Below, one piece after another: positions 32,419 through 41,466 of a stretch of 49,253 nucleotides of DNA; within the stretch, counting starts at the first letter, position 1, and each line of letters begins with the position of its first letter. Where the stretch lies: positions 1 through 49,253 of the forward strand of contig JAUICO010000024.1 of assembly GCA_030427825.1 (NCBI GenBank). Direction: 5' to 3'. Below the pieces are notes generated by a model. The model did no database searches, had not been told where the DNA came from, and was given only the letters and a program-made list of their open reading frames with translations. This DNA is from a bacterium. Lineage in GTDB: Bacteria; Myxococcota_A; Bradymonadia; REDH01. A program made the position numbers and the translations under genes.

Positions 32419-33986
32419 GAGCGATGACAGAGGCTCCCGAGATTACAAAGACAGACGTCACCGCACACGTGGACATCGGCACGAACTCCCTTACGGTCGA
32501 GAACGTCGTCAGGCTGGCACGCCGAAGCGCGAGGCCGGTAATCACCGACGCGGCTCGCAGCAGGGTTCGCGCAAGCGCTGCCGTGTTGAATCGGCTGCAC
32601 GCCGACGGAGAACACGTCTACGGCGTGACCACCAGCGTAGGCGCCTCTGTCACCACGCGGGTGCCGCCCGAGCTCTCCGCAGACCTCTCCCTCAACCTGC
32701 TGCGCATGCACGGCTGCGGCACCGGCCGCCTTCTCAGCGACGAAGAGAGCGCAGCGGTGCTTTGCGTGCGGCTGAACTCTGTGGCCAGGGGTCGCAGCGG
32801 AGTCCGCGAAGAGGTGGTTCAGCTGCTCTGCGACCTGCTCGACCGTGGCGTGCTGCCGTTGATTCCCTCGGAAGGCTCGGTCGGTGCGAGCGGCGACCTG
32901 ACGCCACTCTCCTACGTGGCCGCGGTTCTCGCAGGCGAGCGTGAGGTTCGCCTTGACGGGCGGGAACTGCCGGCGGTTGAGGCGATGGCGGCGGTAGGAC
33001 TCCATCCCGTTGAGCTGGGGCCCAAAGAAGCCCTGGCACTCATGAACGGCACGTCGGTCGCCTCTGCACTGGGCTGCCTGGCATGGGCGCGCGCTCGCAG
33101 ACTGGCCCGCCTGAGCGCGCGGCTGACGGCCATCGCGAGCCGAGCCATCCACGGCAACCCGACGCACTTCGACGCATATATCCATGCGTCCAAACCGCAC
33201 CCCGGGCAGATCGCAGTCGCCGAGTGGATTCGCGCCGACCTGCAGGGCGGCATCGCTGTCCGCGAGGCTGCGAAGCTGCAGGACCGATACTCGATCCGCT
33301 GCGCGCCCCATGTAGTCGGCGTCCTCGTGGATTCCCTGCGCCAGGGTCGCGAGATCATCGAAACGGAGATCAACGGCGTCAGCGACAACCCCATCGTCGA
33401 CGTCGAACGGGGCATCGCCCTGCACGGCGGCAACTTCTACGGCGGCCACGTCGCGTACGCATTCGACAACCTGAAGACAGCCGTCGCAAACCTCGCCGGC
33501 CTGATGGACCGCCAGATGGCGCTGCTCTGCAACCCGGCAGAGAACGAAGGGTTGCCCGCCAACCTGGTGGGCGTCGTCGGCGACGGCGCGTGTACGCACA
33601 ATGGGCTCAAGGCGGTCACCATCGCGACCTCTGCCCTCGCAGCAGAGGCGCTCAAGCAGAGCATCCCTGCGAGCATCTTCAGCCGCAGCACCGAGCTGCA
33701 CAATCAGGACAAAGTCCCGATGGCTACCATCGCCGCGCGCGATCTCCTCCGCATCGTCGAGCTGACCGAGCAGGTCGCCGCGATGCTGACGATCGCGTGC
33801 ATGCAGGCCATTGACCTGCGCGGCGGCTCGTCCGCGTCCGACGCCGCCGGCGAGCTGCACCGTGCGGTGCGCAAGCTCGTCCCGAAGATCGGTCCCGACC
33901 GACGGCTCGATCGGGATATTCGACGGCTGACGGAGCAGATTCGCGAGGGCCGCCTGCCCGTCGGTGATCAGGCGCTGCCGGCGTGA
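32415..33986 (+). CDS. Aromatic amino acid ammonia-lyase (HAL/TAL/PAL family)
   Basis: 523 residues. The MIO cofactor precursor is Ala158-Ser159-Gly160 in SVGASGDLTPLSYVA, with catalytic Tyr69 in YGVTTSVG. Further family blocks: LQDRYSIRCAPHVVG, ETEINGVSDNPIVD, NEGLPANL. Non-oxidative deamination would give the arylacrylate (coumarate or cinnamate) starter of the polyene. The substrate-selectivity loop reads LLRMHGCGTG: Met98-His99 in place of the Ser-His of histidine lyases or the His-Leu/Phe-Leu of classical TAL/PAL. Context favours tyrosine or phenylalanine. No hut genes are near. Start 32415 (ATGA overlap) or 32424. Confidence 0.9.
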   Translation: MRAMTEAPEITKTDVTAHVDIGTNSLTVENVVRLARRSARPVITDAARSRVRASAAVLNRLHADGEHVYGVTTSVGASVTTRVPPELSADLSLNLLRMHGCGTGRLLSDEESAAVLCVRLNSVARGRSGVREEVVQLLCDLLDRGVLPLIPSEGSVGASGDLTPLSYVAAVLAGEREVRLDGRELPAVEAMAAVGLHPVELGPKEALALMNGTSVASALGCLAWARARRLARLSARLTAIASRAIHGNPTHFDAYIHASKPHPGQIAVAEWIRADLQGGIAVREAAKLQDRYSIRCAPHVVGVLVDSLRQGREIIETEINGVSDNPIVDVERGIALHGGNFYGGHVAYAFDNLKTAVANLAGLMDRQMALLCNPAENEGLPANLVGVVGDGACTHNGLKAVTIATSALAAEALKQSIPASIFSRSTELHNQDKVPMATIAARDLLRIVELTEQVAAMLTIACMQAIDLRGGSSASDAAGELHRAVRKLVPKIGPDRRLDRDIRRLTEQIREGRLPVGDQALPA

Positions 33987-34408
33987 GCGCGCTCACCGCA
34001 ACAGCGTCCGATCGAAGCGCGTCGGTGGAGTGCGTTGTTCCCTTCCACGACTGCGACCCTCTCTTCGTTGTGTGGCACGGTCGCTACTTCGAGTACTTCG
34101 CCGCAGCGCGCACACAGCTCTTCAAGAGCTGCGAGATCGACGTGGGTGATGTGCGCGCCCTCGGATACCGCATGTATATGACCGACGCCCGATGCCGGTA
34201 TCTCTTCCCGATGAGCTACGACGACCGGGTGCGAATCACGGCGCGCTTTAAGGCGATCGAGCCGCTGCTGAAAATCACCTATCGTATCCATAACCTCACC
34301 CATGATCGGGTCTGTGCGCGCGGGTACACCGACATCGCGACCACCGACTCGTCGGGCAATCTGATCCCCTCGACGCCGCAGGAGCTCGTGAGGCGAATCA
34401 ATGGCTAG
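33983..34408 (+). CDS. 4HBT hotdog thioesterase of the APE locus
   Basis: 141 residues from GTG (GTGA overlap). FHDCDPLFVVWHGRYFEYF at 21-39 matches the YbgC/4-hydroxybenzoyl-CoA thioesterase signature with the catalytic Asp25. Such thioesterases are regular APE members and may release the finished polyene or proofread the ACP. It overlaps the next gene by eight bases. Confidence 0.87.
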   Translation: MSALTATASDRSASVECVVPFHDCDPLFVVWHGRYFEYFAAARTQLFKSCEIDVGDVRALGYRMYMTDARCRYLFPMSYDDRVRITARFKAIEPLLKITYRIHNLTHDRVCARGYTDIATTDSSGNLIPSTPQELVRRING

Positions 34409-35096
34409 ATTCCGGTTGGCGACATGGCTTCTGTGCATCGCGTTGGCGCCCTCCCTGAGCGCCACAGCCGATGACAGCCGATCGGACGGCGATGACAACG
34501 ACGTGCCCGCTGCGGTCGAACACATTGGCGTACAGGCCCCTGTGGATGCTGCGACCCTGTTCGCGGGGTTTGCAACTCTTGAAGGCCTGTCGGTGGAGTT
34601 TACCGAGGAGAAGCAGCTGGCGCTCCTCGCCGCGCCGCTGACGAGCTCAGGGCATCTGTATTTTGTGCGCCCGGACACCATGCTCCGGCGCATCGAGACG
34701 CCGAGAAGCTCGCAGGTGCTCATCGCGGACAATACGCTCCACATGCGTGACAGCACGCGCAGCGAGTCCATCGAGCTTTCCGGCCGGCCGGACCTGGCAC
34801 AGTTCGTTGAGTCCCTGCTCTGGGTCATCTCGGGCAACGAGAGCGCCGTCTCCGCCGTGTACGCAGTGACGTACACCGCGGCAGCCGATGGAACATGGAC
34901 GCTGACGCTGACGCCCCGCGGCGAACCCCTCTCCCATATCGTGACCAGGATGGAGCTCGACGGCGTTGGATTTGAGGTTCGCGAAGTACGGGTGTTTGAA
35001 ACGGCCGGCGACACGACGACAACGCGATTCACCCGTGCAATCGTCAATCCGATCTGGACCGACGTTCAGCGACAGCTCCTTCAGATCGAGGAATGA
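34401..35096 (+). CDS. LolA-like periplasmic carrier protein
   Basis: 231 residues. Signal peptide LATWLLCIALAPSLSATA-DD. After an acidic stretch the mature part follows the LolA/LolB half-barrel order: LEGLSVEFTEEKQLALL, TSSGHLYFVRPDTMLRRIE, QVLIADNTLHMRD, LLWVISGN and LTLTPRGEPLSHIVTRMEL. It lies between the thioesterase and the RND exporter, as in APE and xanthomonadin clusters, and probably carries the lipidated pigment across the periplasm. ATGA overlap with the exporter gene. Confidence 0.83.
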   Translation: MARFRLATWLLCIALAPSLSATADDSRSDGDDNDVPAAVEHIGVQAPVDAATLFAGFATLEGLSVEFTEEKQLALLAAPLTSSGHLYFVRPDTMLRRIETPRSSQVLIADNTLHMRDSTRSESIELSGRPDLAQFVESLLWVISGNESAVSAVYAVTYTAAADGTWTLTLTPRGEPLSHIVTRMELDGVGFEVREVRVFETAGDTTTTRFTRAIVNPIWTDVQRQLLQIEE

Positions 35097-37468
35097 GCGA
35101 GAGGAACGCCGCTATCGTCTGGCTCGTCGCCCTCGTCGCCATGGCCGCATTCGTAGCGGCCCGCTTCGAGGTCACCACCGATGTCGGTACCTTCCTGCCG
35201 GACGACGGCAGAGAGCAGCATCAGATGATGCGTGCGGTCGCTGAGAGCGAGTTGTCGCGTACTCTGATTCTCTCGCTCGGCGCTCCGACGGACGAGCTCG
35301 CCGCGCAGGCGTCACGCGCCCTCGAGCGGGCGCTGCTCGAGTCCCAGGCCGCCGATGACATTGCCTTTATCGACGGGGGTCCACCGGAGAACATCGAAGA
35401 GACCATCTGGACCACCTACTTTGAGCGCCGCTTCTACTTTGCTGAAGACAGCGCGGCCGAGGCTGCGGCGTCGGTTGGCGATGAGGCGCTGCAGCAACAC
35501 ATCGCTGATCTTCGCCGGCAGCTTGAGCAGCCGATGTCGCCTCTGCTCACGCGTCTGATACCTGCCGACCCGATGCTGTGGACGAAACGACTCTTCGACC
35601 GCGTTCAGGGCAGCCGCGGCGGCGACATGCGCATCTTCGAGCAGCGGTTTCTCAGCGTTGATGGTCCGTGGGCGATACTCTTTGTCGGGACGAAGGCGCC
35701 GGCTTTCGACGCGCCGCGGCAGGCCCTGGTACTTGAGGCTCTGCAGCAGGCCTTCGACCACGTGAACGACGAGTTTGGCGGCGAGCTGAGCCTCGATCGC
35801 AGCGGGGCGCATCTCTTCGCAGTGCGCACCGAGGCGACCATTCGCCGCGATGTCCGGCGCGTCACCATCGTATCCATCCTCGGCCTGACCCTACTGGTCG
35901 GGTTCCTGTTCAGAAGCCCGCGCCTGCTCGCGCTGTCGATGCTCCCGGTCGCCGCCGGCGTACTGAGCGGCGCCGCCTGCACCCTCGCGTTCTGGGGGCG
36001 CATTCACGGCATCACCCTGGCCTTTGGCGCTTCGCTGCTCGGCGTGGCCATCGACTACGTGGTGCACCTGTATTGCCAGCATGCAGAAGCACCGAGCGGA
36101 ACGCCGCAGCAGACCCTCGAACGCATCTGGCGCCCCATCGCAATCGGCGCCGCCACCACCCTGGCCGGCTTCCTCGCACTCGGCGGCTCCGGCTTCAGAG
36201 CGCTGAGCGAGGTCGCCGCCTTCTCGGTGGCCGGCATCATCGCCGCCGTCGCAACTACCCGATGGATTGTACCGTCGCTGATGCCGCAACAAATCCAGGC
36301 ACGCAGATTGCGCACACAGTTCGCCGACGCGCTCCTGCGTGCACTGAACGCCGGCAGGAATCACAGACCGCTTATCGCAGGCTTCGCGCTCGCGGGCCTG
36401 GTGTTTGCCTGCCTGATGCTGCCGCGTGTCGGCTGGAATACGAGTTTTGCCAGCTTTGCGAGTCTGGACGCAGACCTGGTTCGTGAAGACGAACGAGTCC
36501 GTGGCCGCCTCGCCCACCTCGAACAGAGCCGTTTCGTACTATCAGTCGGTGACGACGACGAAGCAGCGCTACAGGTCAACGACATGGTGCACGAGCGGCT
36601 GTCGGCGCTCGACGACAGCGTGCTGGGCGGGTTTCGCGGCGTCGGCCGACTCCTGCCCTCACAGCAAAAACAGGCGGCTATCGCCGAGTCGATTCGAACG
36701 GCGCCCGCCCTCTGGGAGCGCCTCTCAGGTGAAGCCGAAGCGCAGGGTTTTCGCCGCGAAGCCCTCGCCCCATTTCAGGAAGCGCTCAGCGCGCCCCTGC
36801 CCGCACCTCTGCGCTGGGAGGACCTCGCGGAGACGAACCTGGCGCCGCTCGTTCGACCCTTTCATGTGACCCTTGGAGACCGGGTCGGGTACGTGAGCTT
36901 TCTACATGATGTCGGCGACCCCGATGTGGTCCGTGACGCTGTCGCTGGTATCGAAGACGCGAGCTTCGTCGACCAGGGCGCGGTCATGGGCGAGGCCAAC
37001 CGAGTGTTTCAGCGTCGGGCTCTGCTCCTGCTGATCGTCGGCCTCGCGGTGGTCTTCGTTATCCTCGTGTCGCGCTACCGCGACCTGCGCCGCGCGGCGG
37101 CGGCCTTCGTGCCGGCGGTGCTGGCAGCGTGCGTCACCGTCGCGACGCTGACAGCGGTCGGCGTACGTCTGGATTTGATCTCCCTCACCGCGTTGCTGAT
37201 GGTGGTCAGCATCGGCGTGGACTACGGGGTCTTTCTCGTAGACGCCGAGGCCCACGGAGATCGGGACGTGCGTGCGGCCCTGCTGAGCGTGAGCGTCGCA
37301 TGTGTATCGACGGTACTCGGCTTCGGCGTTCTTGCCCTGTCGAAGTTCCCCATCCTGTTTTCTATCGGCCTGACGGCAGGCGTTGGTGTCACCACGAGCG
37401 CGCTCCTTGCACCGGCAGCGTTGCTGTTGATTCGCAGGCACGCAGAAGAGGAGCAGTCGCCTACATGA
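35093..37468 (+). CDS. RND/MMPL-family exporter (COG4258 type)
   Basis: 791 residues. About twelve membrane helices in two repeats: one helix then a periplasmic domain beginning FEVTTDVGTFLPDDG, a helix bundle from TIVSILGLTLLVGFLF to the GITLAFGASLLGVAIDYVVH helix, a second helix near RPLIAGFALAGLVFACLM with periplasmic domain, and a final bundle including LTALLMVVSIGVDYGVFLVD. The paired GVAIDYVVH and GVDYGVF helices hold the proton-relay Asp typical of RND pumps. Predicted to export the polyene lipid from the inner membrane using the proton gradient. ATGA overlap with the next lipoprotein gene. Confidence 0.9.
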   Translation: MSERNAAIVWLVALVAMAAFVAARFEVTTDVGTFLPDDGREQHQMMRAVAESELSRTLILSLGAPTDELAAQASRALERALLESQAADDIAFIDGGPPENIEETIWTTYFERRFYFAEDSAAEAAASVGDEALQQHIADLRRQLEQPMSPLLTRLIPADPMLWTKRLFDRVQGSRGGDMRIFEQRFLSVDGPWAILFVGTKAPAFDAPRQALVLEALQQAFDHVNDEFGGELSLDRSGAHLFAVRTEATIRRDVRRVTIVSILGLTLLVGFLFRSPRLLALSMLPVAAGVLSGAACTLAFWGRIHGITLAFGASLLGVAIDYVVHLYCQHAEAPSGTPQQTLERIWRPIAIGAATTLAGFLALGGSGFRALSEVAAFSVAGIIAAVATTRWIVPSLMPQQIQARRLRTQFADALLRALNAGRNHRPLIAGFALAGLVFACLMLPRVGWNTSFASFASLDADLVREDERVRGRLAHLEQSRFVLSVGDDDEAALQVNDMVHERLSALDDSVLGGFRGVGRLLPSQQKQAAIAESIRTAPALWERLSGEAEAQGFRREALAPFQEALSAPLPAPLRWEDLAETNLAPLVRPFHVTLGDRVGYVSFLHDVGDPDVVRDAVAGIEDASFVDQGAVMGEANRVFQRRALLLLIVGLAVVFVILVSRYRDLRRAAAAFVPAVLAACVTVATLTAVGVRLDLISLTALLMVVSIGVDYGVFLVDAEAHGDRDVRAALLSVSVACVSTVLGFGVLALSKFPILFSIGLTAGVGVTTSALLAPAALLLIRRHAEEEQSPT

Positions 37469-38109
37469 ATGCGCATACGAGACACCGAACCCTTTGTTTG
37501 TTTGCCCTGCTCGTGGTCGCGGCCGGGACCGCGATGGGGTGCGGGTCACGCCAACGGAGCGGCGACGACGAGCAGACTTTGGCGCCGGCTCCGATCCGCC
37601 CGGCGACGGTGCTCGACTATGACTTCATGTGGCGGCAGGAGGTCATCGCCGATTGGGGTGAGCGCTCGCAGAGCTTCGAGGCCGTGCTGCAGAAAGTGGG
37701 CTCGCAGCTCTCGTTGGTGGGCCTCTCACCCGCGGGCCGCCCGGGCTTTCAGTTGACGGAAGAGAACGGCGAGATCAGCTTCGAGAACCTCTCAAACCGC
37801 GAGTTCCCCTTTGAAGCCGCGTACATTCTCGCAGACATCCAATGCGCGTTCTACCCGTGGGTCGACGACCCGCCGGCGAATGGCGAGGCCGGCGGATCCA
37901 TCGACGGCTTCCATGTCGTCGAGACGCGGAGCGCCGGCCGACCCACGTCTCGCCTGTTTACCCGTGACGATGCGCCCGAACGCGGAATGCTCACCGTGAC
38001 CTATACCTGGGGCGACGACGCGGGTAGCGCCCCCCTTGAGGTGGTCCTCGTGAGCGAGTGGTACGGCTACACACTGACCATCCGAACCTTCGAACAGATG
38101 CGGCTGTAG
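37465..38109 (+). CDS. DUF3261 lipoprotein of APE clusters
   Basis: 214 residues from ATG 37465. The signal ends in TAMGC (Cys near 25). The mature part is a LolB-like half barrel: LDYDFMWRQEVIADW, FEAVLQKVGSQLSLVGLSP, GFQLTEENGEISFENL, FEAAYILADIQCAFYPW and a C-terminal YGYTLTIRTFEQMRL. DUF3261 proteins occur almost only in aryl polyene type clusters and are thought to receive the pigment at the outer membrane. It is the last gene of the overlapping chain that begins at 27257. Confidence 0.85.
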   Translation: MNAHTRHRTLCLFALLVVAAGTAMGCGSRQRSGDDEQTLAPAPIRPATVLDYDFMWRQEVIADWGERSQSFEAVLQKVGSQLSLVGLSPAGRPGFQLTEENGEISFENLSNREFPFEAAYILADIQCAFYPWVDDPPANGEAGGSIDGFHVVETRSAGRPTSRLFTRDDAPERGMLTVTYTWGDDAGSAPLEVVLVSEWYGYTLTIRTFEQMRL

Positions 38110-38171
38110 GTTGCTCGCGCTGAATGCGCGCGATACCGGGAACCCCTCTTAATCAAGCGTAGGAATCAACA

Positions 38172-39827
38172 ATGCGAACACGGCGCCTGCTCCCTGTGGC
38201 CATGGTTGCGCTGATCAGCTCGTCGACGAGCTCAGTGTTTGCCGACGAACCCAACGTCAGCTTCACAAACACCTCAGTCGTCGAATACCGACTCGACAAT
38301 GACACCCGCGCCAGCCCCCTTGCAGACCGCGACGGAAACGGGATTCGCGATGATGACGACTACGGCCTGCTCCTCAACCGGCTGAACATCACCGGCACCC
38401 TCGGAGACCTGCAGACGAGCGCCAGGATCGACGCTTTTCACCTCTTCAACGGCTTTGACGCCACGGAGCCAGACGGTGCCGGCGACCTGCCCGGAACCTA
38501 TCGCAGTGACATCGTGCTCGAGCGACTGAATGTGCGATACAAACTCGACGACTGGACTCTGCAGATCGGTGACTTTCCCCGGCAGCTCGGCCGCGGAATC
38601 GTGCTCTCGGTTCGCGACGTCGCCGACGTTGGCAGGGACCTCGCGATTCGTGGTGGCGAAATCGCCTGGCGCGGCGAACGCGCGGACCTGGCAGTGTTTG
38701 GCGGCGTGATGAACACAGCCAACCTCGACTCGATCTCACACCGCTACGATGAAGACGTGCGCGATATTGTCACGGGTATCGACATCGGTACACGCTCCCT
38801 CAGCTTCGGCGACATTCACGTGTTTGCAAGCTGGCTCAAGCCCGAGGTCAGCGTCCTCGATACAGAAGACGACTGGTCCCTCAGCGGCGGCGCGTCCCTC
38901 GACATGCCGGCCCTCACCGATTGGCTCGGCGTCTATATCGAATTGGACGCGCAGACTCGGCGAATTGCAGGCAACGAGCGAACCGGCTTCGCGGCGTACC
39001 TGCAGAGCGACCTCGTGTTCGGAGATTGGACCGCCCTCGTCGAAGGCGTCTGGCTCGATGGCTTCAAGCCAACTGAATCACGCACCTTCACCCAAAACGG
39101 AAGCCCCAGCACCGGCACCCAGTCCAGCTTTCAATACAACAACCCGCCCACGGCCGAACGCATCGACCAGGAAGTGCTGGCGGCAGGCAGCACCGCCGCC
39201 GGACGCATCCGAATTGAGCGCTACTTTTTCGAGCCCTCAGTGCTCGCCTACATCAACGGTCTCTACCGACACGACAATCTCGCGATTCGCGACGACGCCT
39301 TTCCTGATCTGGCAAGCAACGAAGAGCGGACCTGGCACGCCTACGCAGGGGTGGAGTGGGCGTTTCAGAACCACCGCTCACGACTCAATGTCAGCGGCGG
39401 CTTCCGGGACACAGACCGCGACGGTGGACCCGACTTTGAAGACCTGAAGACTCTGGGACACTTTGAGATCGACTACCTGCAATCGCTGTCGCAGAAGACC
39501 TCGATGCACCTCCAAGTGTTCCACGAGAACCGCACGCTCACGGACACGTCAACGACGAATCACTACGTCCGGGGCAGCAGCCTCTTCGGCTTTGAGGTCT
39601 CCCAACTGGGCGGGCTCACCTTTGAGCTTGGCTACGACACGCAGGACACAAGCGAAGGGGCGCCTACCGTCTTCTTCGCCGGCATCCTCGTTTGGGAGCT
39701 CTCCGAGGTCTTCCGACTGCGCGCCATCGGGGGCACCCAGCGCGGTGGAATCAAGTGCGTCGCCGGGGTCTGCCGCGACTTCCCGGACTTCGCGGGCGGC
39801 CGCCTCGAACTGATCTCCCGATTCTGA
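38172..39827 (+). CDS. Outer-membrane beta-barrel protein of unknown function
   Basis: 551 residues. Signal peptide ending near SSVFADEP. Residues 25 to the end alternate polar and aromatic residues as in large porin-like barrels (for example LERLNVRYKLDDWTLQIGDF, GGEIAWRGERADLAVFGGVM, HLQVFHENRTL) and the last residue is Phe (ELISRF), the normal outer-membrane insertion signal. A DRDGNGIRDDDDYG segment near residue 50 looks like a calcium-binding loop. It is 62 bp downstream of the DUF3261 gene and may be the last APE-block gene or independent. Family not firmly recognised; DUF6029-like is possible. Confidence 0.72.
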   Translation: MRTRRLLPVAMVALISSSTSSVFADEPNVSFTNTSVVEYRLDNDTRASPLADRDGNGIRDDDDYGLLLNRLNITGTLGDLQTSARIDAFHLFNGFDATEPDGAGDLPGTYRSDIVLERLNVRYKLDDWTLQIGDFPRQLGRGIVLSVRDVADVGRDLAIRGGEIAWRGERADLAVFGGVMNTANLDSISHRYDEDVRDIVTGIDIGTRSLSFGDIHVFASWLKPEVSVLDTEDDWSLSGGASLDMPALTDWLGVYIELDAQTRRIAGNERTGFAAYLQSDLVFGDWTALVEGVWLDGFKPTESRTFTQNGSPSTGTQSSFQYNNPPTAERIDQEVLAAGSTAAGRIRIERYFFEPSVLAYINGLYRHDNLAIRDDAFPDLASNEERTWHAYAGVEWAFQNHRSRLNVSGGFRDTDRDGGPDFEDLKTLGHFEIDYLQSLSQKTSMHLQVFHENRTLTDTSTTNHYVRGSSLFGFEVSQLGGLTFELGYDTQDTSEGAPTVFFAGILVWELSEVFRLRAIGGTQRGGIKCVAGVCRDFPDFAGGRLELISRF

Positions 39828-39844
39828 GACCAGGGGCGCGCCGG

Positions 39845-40117
39845 TCAGCCGGCCACCACATCCCGGCTCTTCGTCTCCTCGCCGCGTATGATCAGCGCGC
39901 GCTGATAGACGCCCAGGATGTCCACGTTCTCGATCTCAATGTCACTGACCTGCACCGAACGTACGTGATTCGCGGGCACGGTAAGCCGGCCCGCGACCAT
40001 CCGGACTTTGTCGCCGGGTACCGTGACCACACGATCCCACGCCGTGTCGGCGATATCTGCTGCGGCTGCGAGCGCGCGCAGTGCCTTAAGCTCGCTTCCT
40101 GCCTCAGAGTTTTCCAT
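39845..40117 (-). CDS. Small protein of unknown function
   Basis: 90 residues from ATG 40115-40117; a longer frame to 40243 would overlap the next gene and is not favoured. Helical first third (GSELKALRALAAAADIADTAW), then strands VVTVPGDKVRMVAGRLTV and HVRSVQVSDIEIENVDILG. No signal or membrane helix. No family recognised. It is convergent with the beta-barrel gene (17 bp) and divergent from the phosphodiesterase gene (49 bp). Confidence 0.5.
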   Translation of the reverse strand: MENSEAGSELKALRALAAAADIADTAWDRVVTVPGDKVRMVAGRLTVPANHVRSVQVSDIEIENVDILGVYQRALIIRGEETKSRDVVAG

Positions 40118-40166
40118 TTCGGTCCCGCCCTTGCGGCATACACCTGAGCAACTATTAGCCCCAGCT

Positions 40167-40931
40167 GTGGAAATCATCGCACATCGCGGGGCCGCCTTTG
40201 AGGCCCCTGAGAACTCTCTTGAGGCCTTTAACATTGCGATCAAGGCAGGCGCTCACCGTCTTGAGCTGGATATACAGCTCAGCTCCGACCTTGTCCCGAT
40301 CGTAATCCACGACGAGACTACCGGCCGCACCGCCGACGCGGACGTCGAGGTGCAGTACGCAACCCTCGAAGAGCTCCGAGAGATCCGGCTTGAGAACGGC
40401 GAGCCAATCCCCACCTTCGCCGAGGTGTGCGCGCTCGCGGCCGGTAGAACCACCCTGGATGTGGAGTTGAAAGCGACGTCACGTGAAGTGGCCGCGAGCA
40501 TATTGGACATCATGCGCGAGCATGGCGTCCTGTCTGATGCGCTCATCACCTCATTCGACCCGCAGGTATTGCGACTGATTCGACTCCTCGGCTTCGATGG
40601 GCGCACCGGCCTGATCGTCGGCTCGATGTCGAAGAATCTCCGGCAGCGGGCCTACGAGGCGTGGCCGGTGAAGGCGATGCAGATGGCGCAGGCTACCGAC
40701 CTCGTGATTCACCACCGTCTGCTGCACCGACCGCTGCACAGTTGGCTCAGAAACAACCAAAAGGGCGCGATTGTCTGGACCTCGCTGCAGGACGAGGCGA
40801 AACCTGTCGAAAGGCGCGCGGCAATCTATCAGCGCATCGAGCGCATGCAGCTCGACGGCGCCATAGTGTCCAGAGTCTCAGAGTCGGCACCCCACTTCGG
40901 GATTACCCCCCCTACACTTCAAGCCGTGTAG
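40167..40931 (+). CDS. Glycerophosphodiester phosphodiesterase
   Basis: 254 residues from GTG 40167. TIM-barrel GDPD family: IIAHRGAAFEAPENSLEAF at the N-terminus (catalytic His-Arg and Glu), ELDIQLSSDLVPIVIHDETT (Glu-Asp metal ligands and second catalytic His), LDVELKATS and ALITSFDPQVLR. It hydrolyses glycerophosphodiesters to glycerol-3-phosphate and an alcohol. There is no signal peptide, so it is the cytoplasmic type. Its 3' end overlaps the end of the convergent DUF6918-like gene by 13 bp. Confidence 0.88.
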   Translation: MEIIAHRGAAFEAPENSLEAFNIAIKAGAHRLELDIQLSSDLVPIVIHDETTGRTADADVEVQYATLEELREIRLENGEPIPTFAEVCALAAGRTTLDVELKATSREVAASILDIMREHGVLSDALITSFDPQVLRLIRLLGFDGRTGLIVGSMSKNLRQRAYEAWPVKAMQMAQATDLVIHHRLLHRPLHSWLRNNQKGAIVWTSLQDEAKPVERRAAIYQRIERMQLDGAIVSRVSESAPHFGITPPTLQAV

Positions 40932-41368
40932 CGATCTACCAGCTTGCCGACTTCGGGAATCGCTGCGGCAACGTGTCGTCCGGCCATGGGGCGAAGCTTG
41001 CGGTAGGTGCTCTTGACCACGTTGTTTTCGGCCTCGCCGATTCGGCGGTCTGTGATGGCAAGCAGAGCGTTGGTGGCGTCGGACTCGCGTGCTCCAAGGA
41101 AGCCGGCAAAGCCGCTGTGCGACGCGCCGTCGCGGTACTCCGCGTGCAGCGGCTCGATGGCGCCGGCGAAGTCGTTGAGCAACGCGCCGACGGCCTTCTG
41201 AATCATGCGCCCGCCGCGCAGCTTCGAGACCACCTTGTACCCGGCCTTGATAGCAAAGCCCGAGGCGCCCTTCTTGGACGCGACCTGTCCGTCGATCATA
41301 CGCGCCGTGTCACCAATGAGCTGTTCCCGACGCCCGCCGTCTTCAATGACTTCCAGAAGAGATTTCAT
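40919..41368 (-). CDS. DUF6918-like protein
   Basis: 149 residues from ATG 41366-41368; a GGGCGGGAG purine stretch precedes it. All helical: SLLEVIEDGGRREQLIGDTA, KGASGFAIKAGYKVVSKLRG, QKAVGALLNDFAGAIEPLHA and a C-terminal RPMAGRHVAAAIPEVGKLVD. This pattern matches an uncharacterised family seen mostly in actinobacteria and related taxa (recalled, not searched). Cytoplasmic, function unknown. Confidence 0.65.
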   Translation of the reverse strand: MKSLLEVIEDGGRREQLIGDTARMIDGQVASKKGASGFAIKAGYKVVSKLRGGRMIQKAVGALLNDFAGAIEPLHAEYRDGASHSGFAGFLGARESDATNALLAITDRRIGEAENNVVKSTYRKLRPMAGRHVAAAIPEVGKLVDRYTA

Positions 41369-41466
41369 CTCCCGCCCTTTTGCTAGAGTGTAGACCGGAT
41401 TCGGAGAGCGTGCGTAATGGCGTACCTCCGTCCGGCGCAGCGCATGCTGCACATGCAGAGAGCTGA

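Noticed and set aside
32364..33860. Long open frame opposite the ammonia-lyase gene
   Set aside because: It results from high GC on the opposite strand; the plus-strand frame has all family motifs.
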